From Bacteroidales bacterium (GTDB lineage: Bacteria > Bacteroidota > Bacteroidia > Bacteroidales > B39-G9), in NCBI GenBank assembly GCA_023145555.1, contig JAGLDO010000247.1, positions 1-6,812 of the forward strand: 6,812 bases of DNA. The letters run 5' to 3'. The translations under genes were made by a program, and so were the position numbers. Under the pieces are notes generated by a model. The model did not search any database, was not told the DNA's origin, and worked only from the letters and a program-made list of their open reading frames with translations. Every line of letters starts with the position of its first letter. Position 1 is the stretch's first letter. This document shows, piece by piece, positions 1 through 6,198 of the stretch.

Positions 1-56
1 ATGACGAATGGTTTATGAACTTTTAACTTTACAAACATTCAAGACTAAAAGGAATC

Positions 57-88
57 AAAAAAAGGTCTGTCAAAATTGACAGACCTTT
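57..88 (-). terminator. Rho-independent terminator of the cold-shock gene
   Basis: A near-perfect inverted repeat has arms at 61-73 and 76-88, and its core GGTCTGTC pairs with GACAGACC. Read on the minus strand, the stem is followed by seven T (A at 57-63 on the plus strand), the classic intrinsic terminator layout. It begins about 24 nt after the stop codon of the cold-shock gene. On the plus strand the stem is followed by TTTTATTTC, so it may also stop a gene arriving from the left of the window. Confidence 0.9.
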
Positions 89-112
89 TATTTCAAAAAA
101 TTAAAAAAAATA

Positions 113-304
113 TTAAATTAATTTAACATTTACTGCATTTAATCCTTTTCTTCCTTCCGCTAATTCAAATTCAACTTCGTCACCTTCTTGAATTTCATCA
201 ATTAAACCTGAAACGTGTACGAAATACTCGTTTTTTGCGTCTTCTTCAGTAATGAAGCCAAAACCTTTAGCTTCATTGAAAAATTTTACTGTACCTTTTT
301 TCAT
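113..304 (-). CDS. csp: Cold-shock domain protein (CspA family), 63 residues
   Basis: A single cold-shock domain (OB fold) that binds single-stranded RNA or DNA; family members act as cytoplasmic RNA chaperones that melt mRNA secondary structure. RNP1 is KGFGFI at residues 13-18 and RNP2 is FVHVS at 28-32. The N-terminus reads KGTVKFFN, with Phe at residue 8 where E. coli CspA has Trp; I regard this as a common Bacteroidota variant. The 63-residue length is slightly below the usual 65-70 and covers the whole fold. The ATG at 304 has only A/T-rich sequence upstream and no Shine-Dalgarno, as is normal for Bacteroidota. It follows the surface-protein gene by 99 bp on the same strand and has its own terminator. 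Whether it is cold-induced cannot be told: the leader is short, unlike the long thermosensing leader of E. coli cspA. The family call is firm; the exact paralogue is not. Confidence 0.96.
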   Translation of the reverse strand: MKKGTVKFFNEAKGFGFITEEDAKNEYFVHVSGLIDEIQEGDEVEFELAEGRKGLNAVNVKLI

Positions 305-332
305 TATGTTTTTTAAAAATTATTTAATTTTG

Positions 333-340
333 CAAAAATA
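333..340 (-). promoter_or_regulatory. Candidate -7 promoter box of the cold-shock gene
   Basis: The minus strand reads TATTTTTG, an exact fit to the Bacteroidota -7 consensus TAnnTTTG, 28 nt upstream of the ATG. No TTG (-33) element lies 17-23 nt further upstream. At this base composition an exact match is expected about once per kilobase per strand by chance, so the call rests mainly on position. Confidence 0.4.
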
Positions 341-360
341 GTTATATTATTTTACATTGT

Positions 361-393
361 ATAGTTTTTATTGATTTATTTTCAATAAACTAT
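361..393 (-). terminator. AT-rich stem-loop after the surface-protein gene; possible weak terminator
   Basis: Arms ATAGTTTTTATTGA (361-374) and TCAATAAACTAT (382-393) pair over 12 bp with a 2-nt bulge and a 7-nt loop, starting 10 nt after the stop codon at 404. There is no T-tract on the minus-strand side (it continues ACAATG), so it is at best a weak terminator or a 3'-end stabilising hairpin. In DNA this AT-rich it could also be chance. Confidence 0.35.
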
Positions 394-403
394 ATAAAAG
401 AAT

Positions 404-2686
404 TTATTTCACAACAATACACCTCTTCATATCACTAAAATCATTGGCTTTTATCTGATAAACATAAATTCCGGCAGCAAGGTTTGATACATTCCACTTA
501 ACAGAATAAGAACCCGGCAATTTGTTTTCATTTACTAATGTTTGAATAAGTTCTCCACCAATGTTATATATATTTAATACAACGAGAGATTTTTCACTTA
601 CAGAATATGTTATATTTGTTTCATTAGTGAAAGGATTTGGATAATTTTGTTTTAAAGAATTTAGGTGGAACAGACTTGAAGTATAGTTTTCAATTCCTGT
701 TGATACATTAATTGTTGGAGTAAAATATATTGCATTATCGTCCTCATTATTTTCAGTTACGGCAAATTCATCATCAATAAATATTCCAACATAGTATTCT
801 CCTGAGTAGAATTCAGGAATTCCATCCAAATCAACTGATATGCTTTTATTTGCATAATATCCACTTGAAAGACTTGTAACTGTCGCTATAGCTATTAAAT
901 TATCTGTAGTAGATATGCTTGTATTTGTTGACAGATAAAAACCTATTCTAAAATTATCCGCATCTACTGTTCCATTATTCTGAACACTTGTGTTTACATC
1001 GAGCACATTTGTTGATGAATGAAAGGTATAAGTATTATCTGAGCCCGTTTCAGTATAAATTGTAAGATTAGATCTTTCTGGTGCATCAAAATTAATTGTA
1101 GGGGTATAATAAAAATTGTTGTCTGTCTCGTCCGTTTCACTAACTGAATATTCATCATCAAAATATATTCCTACGTAATATGCTCCTGTAGAGATTCCAC
1201 CAACATCATCTAAATCAATGGAAATACTTTTGTTTGAATAATATCCACTTGCAAGACTGGTTTTAGTTGCTGTAGCTATTAGATTGTCTGTAGTCGCAAT
1301 TATTGTATTAGTTGACAGATAAAAACCTATCCTAAAGCTACCTGCAGCTCCATCACCATCATTTAAAACACTTGTGTTTACATCAAGTATATGTGTTGAT
1401 GAATTATAATTATATGTATTATCTGAGCCTGTTCCTGTATAAATTGTAAGATTGGCGTTTTCAGGAGCATCGTAATTAATTGTGGGTGTGTAGTAAACAT
1501 CGTTATCTGTCTCATCTGTTTCACTAACTGTATATTCATCATCAAAAAACACTCCTACGTAATATGATCCTGTAGAGATTTCACCAACATCATCTAAATC
1601 AACGGAAATGCTTTTATTTGAGTAATATCCACTTGCAAGACTGGTTTTAGTTGCTGTAGCTATTAGATTGTCTGTAGTAGAAATTATTGTATTTGTTGAC
1701 AGATAAAAACCTATTCTAAAGCTACCTGCAGCTCCATCACCATCATTTAAAACACTTGTGTTTACATCAAGCACATGTGTTGTTGAATTATAATTATATG
1801 TATTATCTGAGCCGGTTCCTGTATAAATTTTAAGATTGGGTTTCTCAGACGCACCGTAATTAATTGTGGGAGTATAATAAAAATCATTGTCTGTTTCGTT
1901 TGATTCACTAACTGAAGATTGATAGTCAAAATATATCCCAACGTAATAATCTCCGGAAGATAATTGGCTAATACCATCTAAGTCAACAGAAATGCTTTGG
2001 TTTGAATAATATCCGCTTGCAAGACTGGTTTTAGTTGTTGTAGCTATTAGATTGTCTGTAGTAGAAATTATTGTGTTTGTAGACAGGTAAAAACCTATTT
2101 TAAAACTTCCTGCTGCTGCCGATCCATTATTTTGAACACTTGTATTTACATCGAGCACATTTGTTGTTGAATGAAAGGTATATGTATTATCTGAGCCAGT
2201 TCCTGTATAAATTGTAAGATTCGGGCTTGATAGTTTATTTGTGTTATCTTTTGTTTTAGTAATAGAATTTTCTTTATCTAATTTCATATCTTGACTTTTC
2301 TCAAGATTTTTAACATTTTGAGATTTCCCCGTCTCTTTTTGCTGTTTTTTTTCCGGTTGCTGTTTAAAACTAGCAGAAATGGCAATTTTATTTATTTCCT
2401 GTGATTCCCCATTTTCGTGAATATCTTTATCTTCTTTGTAAATTGTTGAAGAATATTTATCTTTATTTTCGGCAATCTTTCCATCATGAATTTTTACATT
2501 ATATTCATCAGGAAAAATTCTGAGGCTATTTAGACCATAATCTTCAACAATGGTTGCTTTGCCATTTTTATCAACATGTATCTTTACAATTGGATGCCCT
2601 TTGTTTGTTTCTTGAGCATTAAGGCTAGAAGAAAAATTTAAAATAATTAAAATAAAAGATAAGCTAAATAATAAATGTGTCTTCAT
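404..2686 (-). CDS. Secreted T9SS-dependent surface protein with four CARDB-type repeats
   Basis: A 760-residue exported protein. Residues 1-24 form a signal peptide (K3, a hydrophobic core, then SLNA before Q25); a Gln at +1 is the usual Bacteroidota preference. Residues 25-75 are a short region I do not recognise, and about 76-154 is a Lys/Glu/Gln/Asn-rich linker. Four repeats of exactly 128 residues start at N156, N284, N412 and N540, each with LDVNTSV, FRIGFYLSTN, SGYY, YYVG and an acidic end such as SETDETDN. This fits the CARDB (CARDB/APHP, Ig-like) adhesion-type domain. The C-terminus from about 672 is a type A T9SS sorting domain: NYPNPF (681-686), PGSY (724-727), LAAGIYVYQI (736-745), ending at K760. 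Family knowledge predicts export through the outer membrane by the Por system, then release or attachment via A-LPS. No catalytic domain is visible, so adhesion or a structural role is inferred; ligand unknown. It stands alone, with a long gap upstream. Confidence 0.93.
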   Translation of the reverse strand: MKTHLLFSLSFILIILNFSSSLNAQETNKGHPIVKIHVDKNGKATIVEDYGLNSLRIFPDEYNVKIHDGKIAENKDKYSSTIYKEDKDIHENGESQEINKIAISASFKQQPEKKQQKETGKSQNVKNLEKSQDMKLDKENSITKTKDNTNKLSSPNLTIYTGTGSDNTYTFHSTTNVLDVNTSVQNNGSAAAGSFKIGFYLSTNTIISTTDNLIATTTKTSLASGYYSNQSISVDLDGISQLSSGDYYVGIYFDYQSSVSESNETDNDFYYTPTINYGASEKPNLKIYTGTGSDNTYNYNSTTHVLDVNTSVLNDGDGAAGSFRIGFYLSTNTIISTTDNLIATATKTSLASGYYSNKSISVDLDDVGEISTGSYYVGVFFDDEYTVSETDETDNDVYYTPTINYDAPENANLTIYTGTGSDNTYNYNSSTHILDVNTSVLNDGDGAAGSFRIGFYLSTNTIIATTDNLIATATKTSLASGYYSNKSISIDLDDVGGISTGAYYVGIYFDDEYSVSETDETDNNFYYTPTINFDAPERSNLTIYTETGSDNTYTFHSSTNVLDVNTSVQNNGTVDADNFRIGFYLSTNTSISTTDNLIAIATVTSLSSGYYANKSISVDLDGIPEFYSGEYYVGIFIDDEFAVTENNEDDNAIYFTPTINVSTGIENYTSSLFHLNSLKQNYPNPFTNETNITYSVSEKSLVVLNIYNIGGELIQTLVNENKLPGSYSVKWNVSNLAAGIYVYQIKANDFSDMKRCIVVK
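686..2221 (-). repeat. Four tandem in-frame 384-bp repeats (CARDB units)
   Basis: In reading order the units are R1 1838-2221, R2 1454-1837, R3 1070-1453 and R4 686-1069, each exactly 384 bp (128 codons) with no gaps. By eye R2 and R3 are identical at about 113 of 128 residues. They share two uninterrupted 56-nt blocks: 1239-1294 with 1623-1678, and 1332-1387 with 1716-1771. R1 and R4 are more diverged overall but resemble each other in the first third (YTFHS, then NVLDVNTSVQNNG), where R2 and R3 read YNYNS and LNDGDGAAG. The array is coding DNA with no spacers, so it is not a CRISPR. Confidence 0.95.
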
Positions 2687-3373
2687 AATAAATTAATTTA
2701 CGGATTATTTAATAAGTTGCTGCTTAAAAGGTTTTAGAATCCTTTGTTACGAAAAGTTAGAAATTATTAAAATAAAAAATCCGCTAAAGATTAGTTCTTT
2801 CGTAATTTCGGAAAACACCTTCTGAAAATTTAGAACGATTTGAATCAAATAATTGAAAAATAAAATTTAAAAGACCGTAGTTTTTTCACATATTTAATTT
2901 AATTTTTTGATTTTTATTATTTTATTTTCTAATAATATAAATCACAGTTATCATCTTCTTTTATTAGTTACAAGGGAGATAAGTTGCACAATTAATATGA
3001 TAAATAATAAAAACTCCAAATTGCAAATCATTTTAATTGTCAACAAGAGCGTGACGTTCATTCCTTAAGAGTAATCACCTGATAGAATTAGAAAAATAGT
3101 AAAATAAACTTAAAGGAATTGAGGAAGCAAAAATTAAGTAAAATCGAAGAGCTTTTTCATAGTTGTTTGGTTTTGAATAAAGTAAACAAAATGACAAATA
3201 TAAAAAGTGAATTATAACAAATATATTTTTTATAAAGTTAAAACATTTTTTCTCTAAAGTCAATAAAAATAATCTTTCCTTTATTAACCTCAGTTCGACT
3301 TAAAAAAGCAAAAAATAAAGCAAAAAAAAGCTGCATTTTACTAATGCAGCTTTCATATATAATAATTAAATTA
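2687..3373. other. Gap of about 690 bp without a convincing gene
   Basis: This very AT-rich stretch separates the surface-protein start (2686) from the pckA stop (3374). Apart from the pckA terminator at its right end it holds only weak signals: a 26-codon hydrophobic reading frame on the minus strand (2951-3031); a plus-strand open stretch (about 3092-3217) recalling the end of a restriction specificity subunit; and two exact TAnnTTTG-like boxes on the minus strand (3195-3202 and 3218-3225). I see no tRNA, rRNA, CRISPR or insertion-sequence ends. The surface-protein promoter must lie here or in the leader, but no box close to the ATG convinced me. Confidence 0.6.
3322..3353 (-). terminator. 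Rho-independent terminator of pckA
   Basis: Perfect 10-bp arms AAAGCTGCAT (3327-3336) and ATGCAGCTTT (3344-3353) enclose a 7-nt loop. On the minus strand the T-tract is eight T (A at 3322-3329), followed by more T-rich sequence. The hairpin begins 20 nt after the pckA stop codon. This is strong evidence that the pckA transcript ends here and does not run on to the surface-protein gene. Confidence 0.92.
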
Positions 3374-5020
3374 TTATTTACCAGGACATTGTTTCACAAC
3401 GCTGTCTTTTATATTTTTATTTCCATAAGCTTTATCAAATGCTTTTGAAAACTCAGTTGCTAATTTCTGTGCTGTTTTTTTATAGTCTTCTTTATCTGCC
3501 CAAGTGTTAATTGGATTTAAAATATCAGCAGGTACATTCGGGCAATTTTTTGGAACATTTAGATGAAATAAATTATCTTCAAAACATTCAACATCATCAA
3601 GTTGACCAGAAAGAGCTGCATTAACCATTGCGCGAGTTAAAGGTAAATTAATTCGTTTACCTGTGCCATAAGCTCCCCCACTCCATCCTGTGTTAACTAA
3701 AAAAACCTGAGTATTCTGTTTCTTCATTTTTTCGCCAAGCATGTTTGAGTAAACGTCAGGGTTTGCAGGCATAAAAGGCTGTCCAAAAAAACGAGAGAAA
3801 GTAGCTTGAGGCTCGGTAACTCCGGTTTCGGTACCAGCCAGCTTACTTGTGTAGCCCATTAAGAACCAAAGCATTGCCTGATCTTTATTTAACTTTGAAA
3901 TTGGAGGCAACACACCGTAAGCATCAGCTGTTAAAAACAAAATTGTTTTTGGATGTGTTGATGTGGATGAATCTTTAATATTTTTTAAATATGTTAACGG
4001 ATAAGAAGCTCTTGAATTTGGAGTTATTCTATCGTCGAAATAATCTAATTTTCCGTTAGGATAAATCATTGCATTTTCAATAATAGAACCATGTTCTAAA
4101 TAATTATCTTTATGCATAACTGCATCGAAAATATCAGGTTCTTTCTCCGGGTCAATATCAATCATTTTAGCATAGCAACCATTCTCAAAGTTAGCAATAC
4201 CTTGATTACTCCAACCATGCTCGTCATCACCTAATAATGCCCTTGTTGGGTCGGCAGATAAAGTTGTTTTACCTGTTCCCGACAAGCCAAGCAATAATGC
4301 TGAATTACCATCATCACCTTCATTGGCTGAACAATGTAAAGGTAAAACTCCCTCCAAAGGCATAAGATAATTCATAGCAGTAAACATTAGCTTTTTAACA
4401 CTTCCTAAATAAGCTGAGCCTACAATAACACCAATTTTTCTATCAAAGTCCATGGCGACAACCATATCTGATGTTTTTCCTTCAGCTACTTCTCTTAATC
4501 TTCCTTTATATTTCGACGCATCTAATTTATTATATGGCAATGATAATAAATAAAAATCTTTATTATAAAAATCACTTTTGTTAATATCTGAACTTACAGG
4601 ACGAAACATATTATATGTAAAAAGAGATGTTAAGGCATGTGATGTAACTGTTTTAACAGGTAAAGCATAATTAACATCAGCACCAATTACTCTGTCGGTA
4701 ACATAAATTTTTTCTTTTTGTGAAAGGAAATTCAGTGCATCTTCAAAAACCATATTAAAAGATTCTTCATCAATAGGTAAATTATTTGGAGAATCCCAAT
4801 CAATATTTTTCTCACTTTCAGCCCTTTTAACTATAACAGTATCTTTAGGACTTCGACCCGTTGATTCTGTTGGTGTCCAGGTTGCAAGAGCACCCGATTT
4901 TGCAACAATAACTTCATTGTTGTCAACACTTTCCTGAATAATGACCTTTCTTTCAGGATTGTCAAAAACTTGCTCATGTTTACTAATTACTTCTAATAAT
5001 TTTGCTTTTAAGTCTGCCAT
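3374..5020 (-). CDS. pckA: Phosphoenolpyruvate carboxykinase, ATP-type (EC 4.1.1.49)
   Basis: Catalyses oxaloacetate + ATP = phosphoenolpyruvate + CO2 + ADP in the cytoplasm. It is the entry step of gluconeogenesis; in many anaerobic Bacteroidota it also runs in reverse to fix CO2 on the way to succinate. The 548 residues match the ATP-type length of about 530-540; the GTP type is about 600. Visible sites: substrate-binding TGRSPKD with R56; Y204 and metal-ligand K210 in YLGSVKK; H229 in LPLHC; P-loop GLSGTGKTT (245-253) with K251 and T252; second kinase motif LLGDDEHGW with D265 and D266; R337 in NSRASYPL. All catalytic residues known from E. coli PckA have counterparts. The ATG at 5020 gives the expected N-terminus. 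The gene has a strong terminator downstream, a candidate promoter and a hairpin in its leader, and xerD lies 140 bp upstream on the same strand. The direction of flux in this organism cannot be told. Confidence 0.98.
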   Translation of the reverse strand: MADLKAKLLEVISKHEQVFDNPERKVIIQESVDNNEVIVAKSGALATWTPTESTGRSPKDTVIVKRAESEKNIDWDSPNNLPIDEESFNMVFEDALNFLSQKEKIYVTDRVIGADVNYALPVKTVTSHALTSLFTYNMFRPVSSDINKSDFYNKDFYLLSLPYNKLDASKYKGRLREVAEGKTSDMVVAMDFDRKIGVIVGSAYLGSVKKLMFTAMNYLMPLEGVLPLHCSANEGDDGNSALLLGLSGTGKTTLSADPTRALLGDDEHGWSNQGIANFENGCYAKMIDIDPEKEPDIFDAVMHKDNYLEHGSIIENAMIYPNGKLDYFDDRITPNSRASYPLTYLKNIKDSSTSTHPKTILFLTADAYGVLPPISKLNKDQAMLWFLMGYTSKLAGTETGVTEPQATFSRFFGQPFMPANPDVYSNMLGEKMKKQNTQVFLVNTGWSGGAYGTGKRINLPLTRAMVNAALSGQLDDVECFEDNLFHLNVPKNCPNVPADILNPINTWADKEDYKKTAQKLATEFSKAFDKAYGNKNIKDSVVKQCPGK

Positions 5021-5065
5021 TTTATTTAAAGTTTAATAAAATTTTATAATATATGATTTGAATAA

Positions 5066-5085
5066 AATAAGAACTCATTCTTATT
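5066..5085 (-). promoter_or_regulatory. Perfect 8-bp hairpin in the pckA leader
   Basis: AATAAGAA (5066-5073) and TTCTTATT (5078-5085) are exact complements around a 4-nt loop, 45 nt upstream of the pckA ATG. If transcription starts near 5108 the hairpin lies inside the 5' leader. It could be a dyad operator, an mRNA structure or a weak end for xerD transcripts. Only one G:C pair supports the stem, so chance is a real alternative. Confidence 0.35.
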
Positions 5086-5114
5086 AAAAATAGAACATTG
5101 ATTAAAATTTTCAA

Positions 5115-5122
5115 CAAATATA
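5115..5122 (-). promoter_or_regulatory. Candidate -7 promoter box of pckA
   Basis: The minus strand reads TATATTTG, an exact TAnnTTTG match, in the 140-bp space between xerD and pckA. It would place the transcript start near 5108 and give a leader of roughly 90 nt. No TTG element is seen at -33, and single-box matches are frequent by chance in this AT-rich DNA. Confidence 0.4.
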
Positions 5123-5160
5123 ATTAATTATAAAAAAGATGTCTCTAAAATGAGTAATTT

Positions 5161-6063
5161 TTATGCCCTGGGATGAAATTGAATAATTGTTTCACGTAAA
5201 TATTCTTTATCAAGGTGAGTGTATATTTCAGTTGTTAAAATAGATTCGTGCCCAAGCATTTCTTGCACAGCTCTTAAATCGGCTCCACCTTCAATAAGAT
5301 GAGTAGCAAATGAATGCCTGAAAGTATGAGGGCTGATTTTTTTCTTTAATTGAATTTTTTTAGCTAAATCTTTTATAATAATAAAAATCATTTCTCTTGT
5401 AAGTTTCTTCCCCCTGCGATTTAAAAAAACGATGTTATTGTTTTCTCTGTCAATATTCAAATGATTTCGGTAATTTTTAATATAAGAATCAATCTCCTTA
5501 ATCGCACGTCCGCTAATTGGAACAAGACGTTCTTTATTCCCTTTTCCTTTTATTTTAATATATGATTGCTCAAAATACAAATTAGATAATTTCAAATTGA
5601 CTAATTCAGAAACTCTTAAACCACAACTATATAGAGTCTCAATTATTGCACGGTTTCTCTGACCTGTTTCTGTGCTAAGGTCAATAGCGTTAATTAAATC
5701 GTCAATTTCCTGAACAGTGAGAACAACAGGTAATTTTTTACCTGTTTTTGGTGCTTCAATCAATGCAAACGGGTCTTTTTCAATAATATTATCCAGTAAT
5801 AAATATTTATAAAAAGCTCTTATTCCAGATAATATTCTTGCCTGAGAACGGGGATTAATACCTAATTCGTTTATCCAATTAACAAATTCTTTAGCATAAG
5901 CAAAATTTACTTCAACAGGAGATACTTTATAATTAAAGGAATTTAGAAATTGAACAAATTTTTCAATATCATGAACATAGGCTTCAATAGAATTCTCTGA
6001 TAGTGATTTTTCTAATCTCAAAAAAGATTTAAAGTCATTTATTGATGTTTTCCATGTTGCCAT
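5161..6063 (-). CDS. xerD: Tyrosine recombinase XerD
   Basis: A 300-residue site-specific recombinase that, with a XerC partner, resolves chromosome dimers at dif during division. Residues 1-95 form the SAM-like core-binding domain (FKSFLRLEKSLSENSIEAY near the start); 110-300 is the catalytic domain. The full catalytic set is present and lies two residues after the E. coli XerD positions: R150 in SCGLRVSEL, K174 in KGKGNKER, H246 and R249 in HTFRH, H272 in LGHE and nucleophile Y281 in EIYTHL. The protein ends in HPRA, as E. coli XerD does, which favours XerD over XerC. Length matches the family (298 in E. coli), supporting the ATG at 6063. No integrase-type arm-binding domain or mobile-element neighbours are present, so this is the housekeeping enzyme, not a phage integrase. 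The next gene is divergent across a 135-bp intergenic region. No dif site was recognised here. Confidence 0.96.
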   Translation of the reverse strand: MATWKTSINDFKSFLRLEKSLSENSIEAYVHDIEKFVQFLNSFNYKVSPVEVNFAYAKEFVNWINELGINPRSQARILSGIRAFYKYLLLDNIIEKDPFALIEAPKTGKKLPVVLTVQEIDDLINAIDLSTETGQRNRAIIETLYSCGLRVSELVNLKLSNLYFEQSYIKIKGKGNKERLVPISGRAIKEIDSYIKNYRNHLNIDRENNNIVFLNRRGKKLTREMIFIIIKDLAKKIQLKKKISPHTFRHSFATHLIEGGADLRAVQEMLGHESILTTEIYTHLDKEYLRETIIQFHPRA

Positions 6064-6144
6064 ACGTAAAGGTAATAATTGTTTTTAATTTTTATTTATA
6101 CAATAGAAAAAAAAATATTATTGATTTAAACCTTAAAGATAACA

Positions 6145-6176
6145 TTTGAAAGTGCCAAAATAAATTCTTACTTTTA
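6145..6176 (+). promoter_or_regulatory. Candidate promoter of the LiaF-like gene
   Basis: TTTG at 6145-6148 is followed after 20 nt by TACTTTTA at 6169-6176. This resembles the Bacteroidota layout of a TTG-type -33 box and a TAnnTTTG -7 box, with one mismatch in the last base. Transcription would start near 6183 and leave a short A-rich leader of about 16 nt. It is the only candidate in the window with both boxes at proper spacing. Confidence 0.45.
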
Positions 6177-6198
6177 TCATAAATAAAAAAATAAAATT

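Noticed and set aside
1..26. Possible 3' end of a plus-strand gene (DEWFMNF then TAA at 24-26)
   Set aside because: Seven codons are too few to judge. The bidirectional-looking terminator at 57-88 would fit a convergent gene, but nothing more supports it.
1762..1977. 71-codon reading frame inside the surface-protein gene
   Set aside because: It is an alternative frame of the repeat region on the same strand. The main frame has clear repeats, a signal peptide and a sorting domain.
686..2221. Regular repeats considered as CRISPR or satellite DNA
   Set aside because: The 384-bp period is an exact multiple of three, the units are contiguous and in frame, and they translate to a known domain type.
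2721..2760. GGTTTTAGAATCC resembling a tRNA T-arm
   Set aside because: No acceptor, D or anticodon stems can be folded around it; it is a short chance hairpin.
3038..3043. TTGACA on the minus strand as an E. coli-type -35 box
   Set aside because: There is no matching -10 at the right spacing, and the Bacteroidota primary sigma factor uses other boxes.
3075..3263. 62-codon hydrophobic reading frame on the minus strand starting at a TTG
   Set aside because: It has only a TTG start, Phe/Tyr/Ile-rich content typical of translated AT-rich noncoding DNA, no recognised motif, and no ribosome or promoter signal placed for it. It overlaps the possible plus-strand debris.
5161..6063. Tyrosine recombinase as evidence of a mobile element or integron
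   Set aside because: The domain layout, length and HPRA end are those of housekeeping XerD. No attachment sites, cargo genes or tRNA target flank it.
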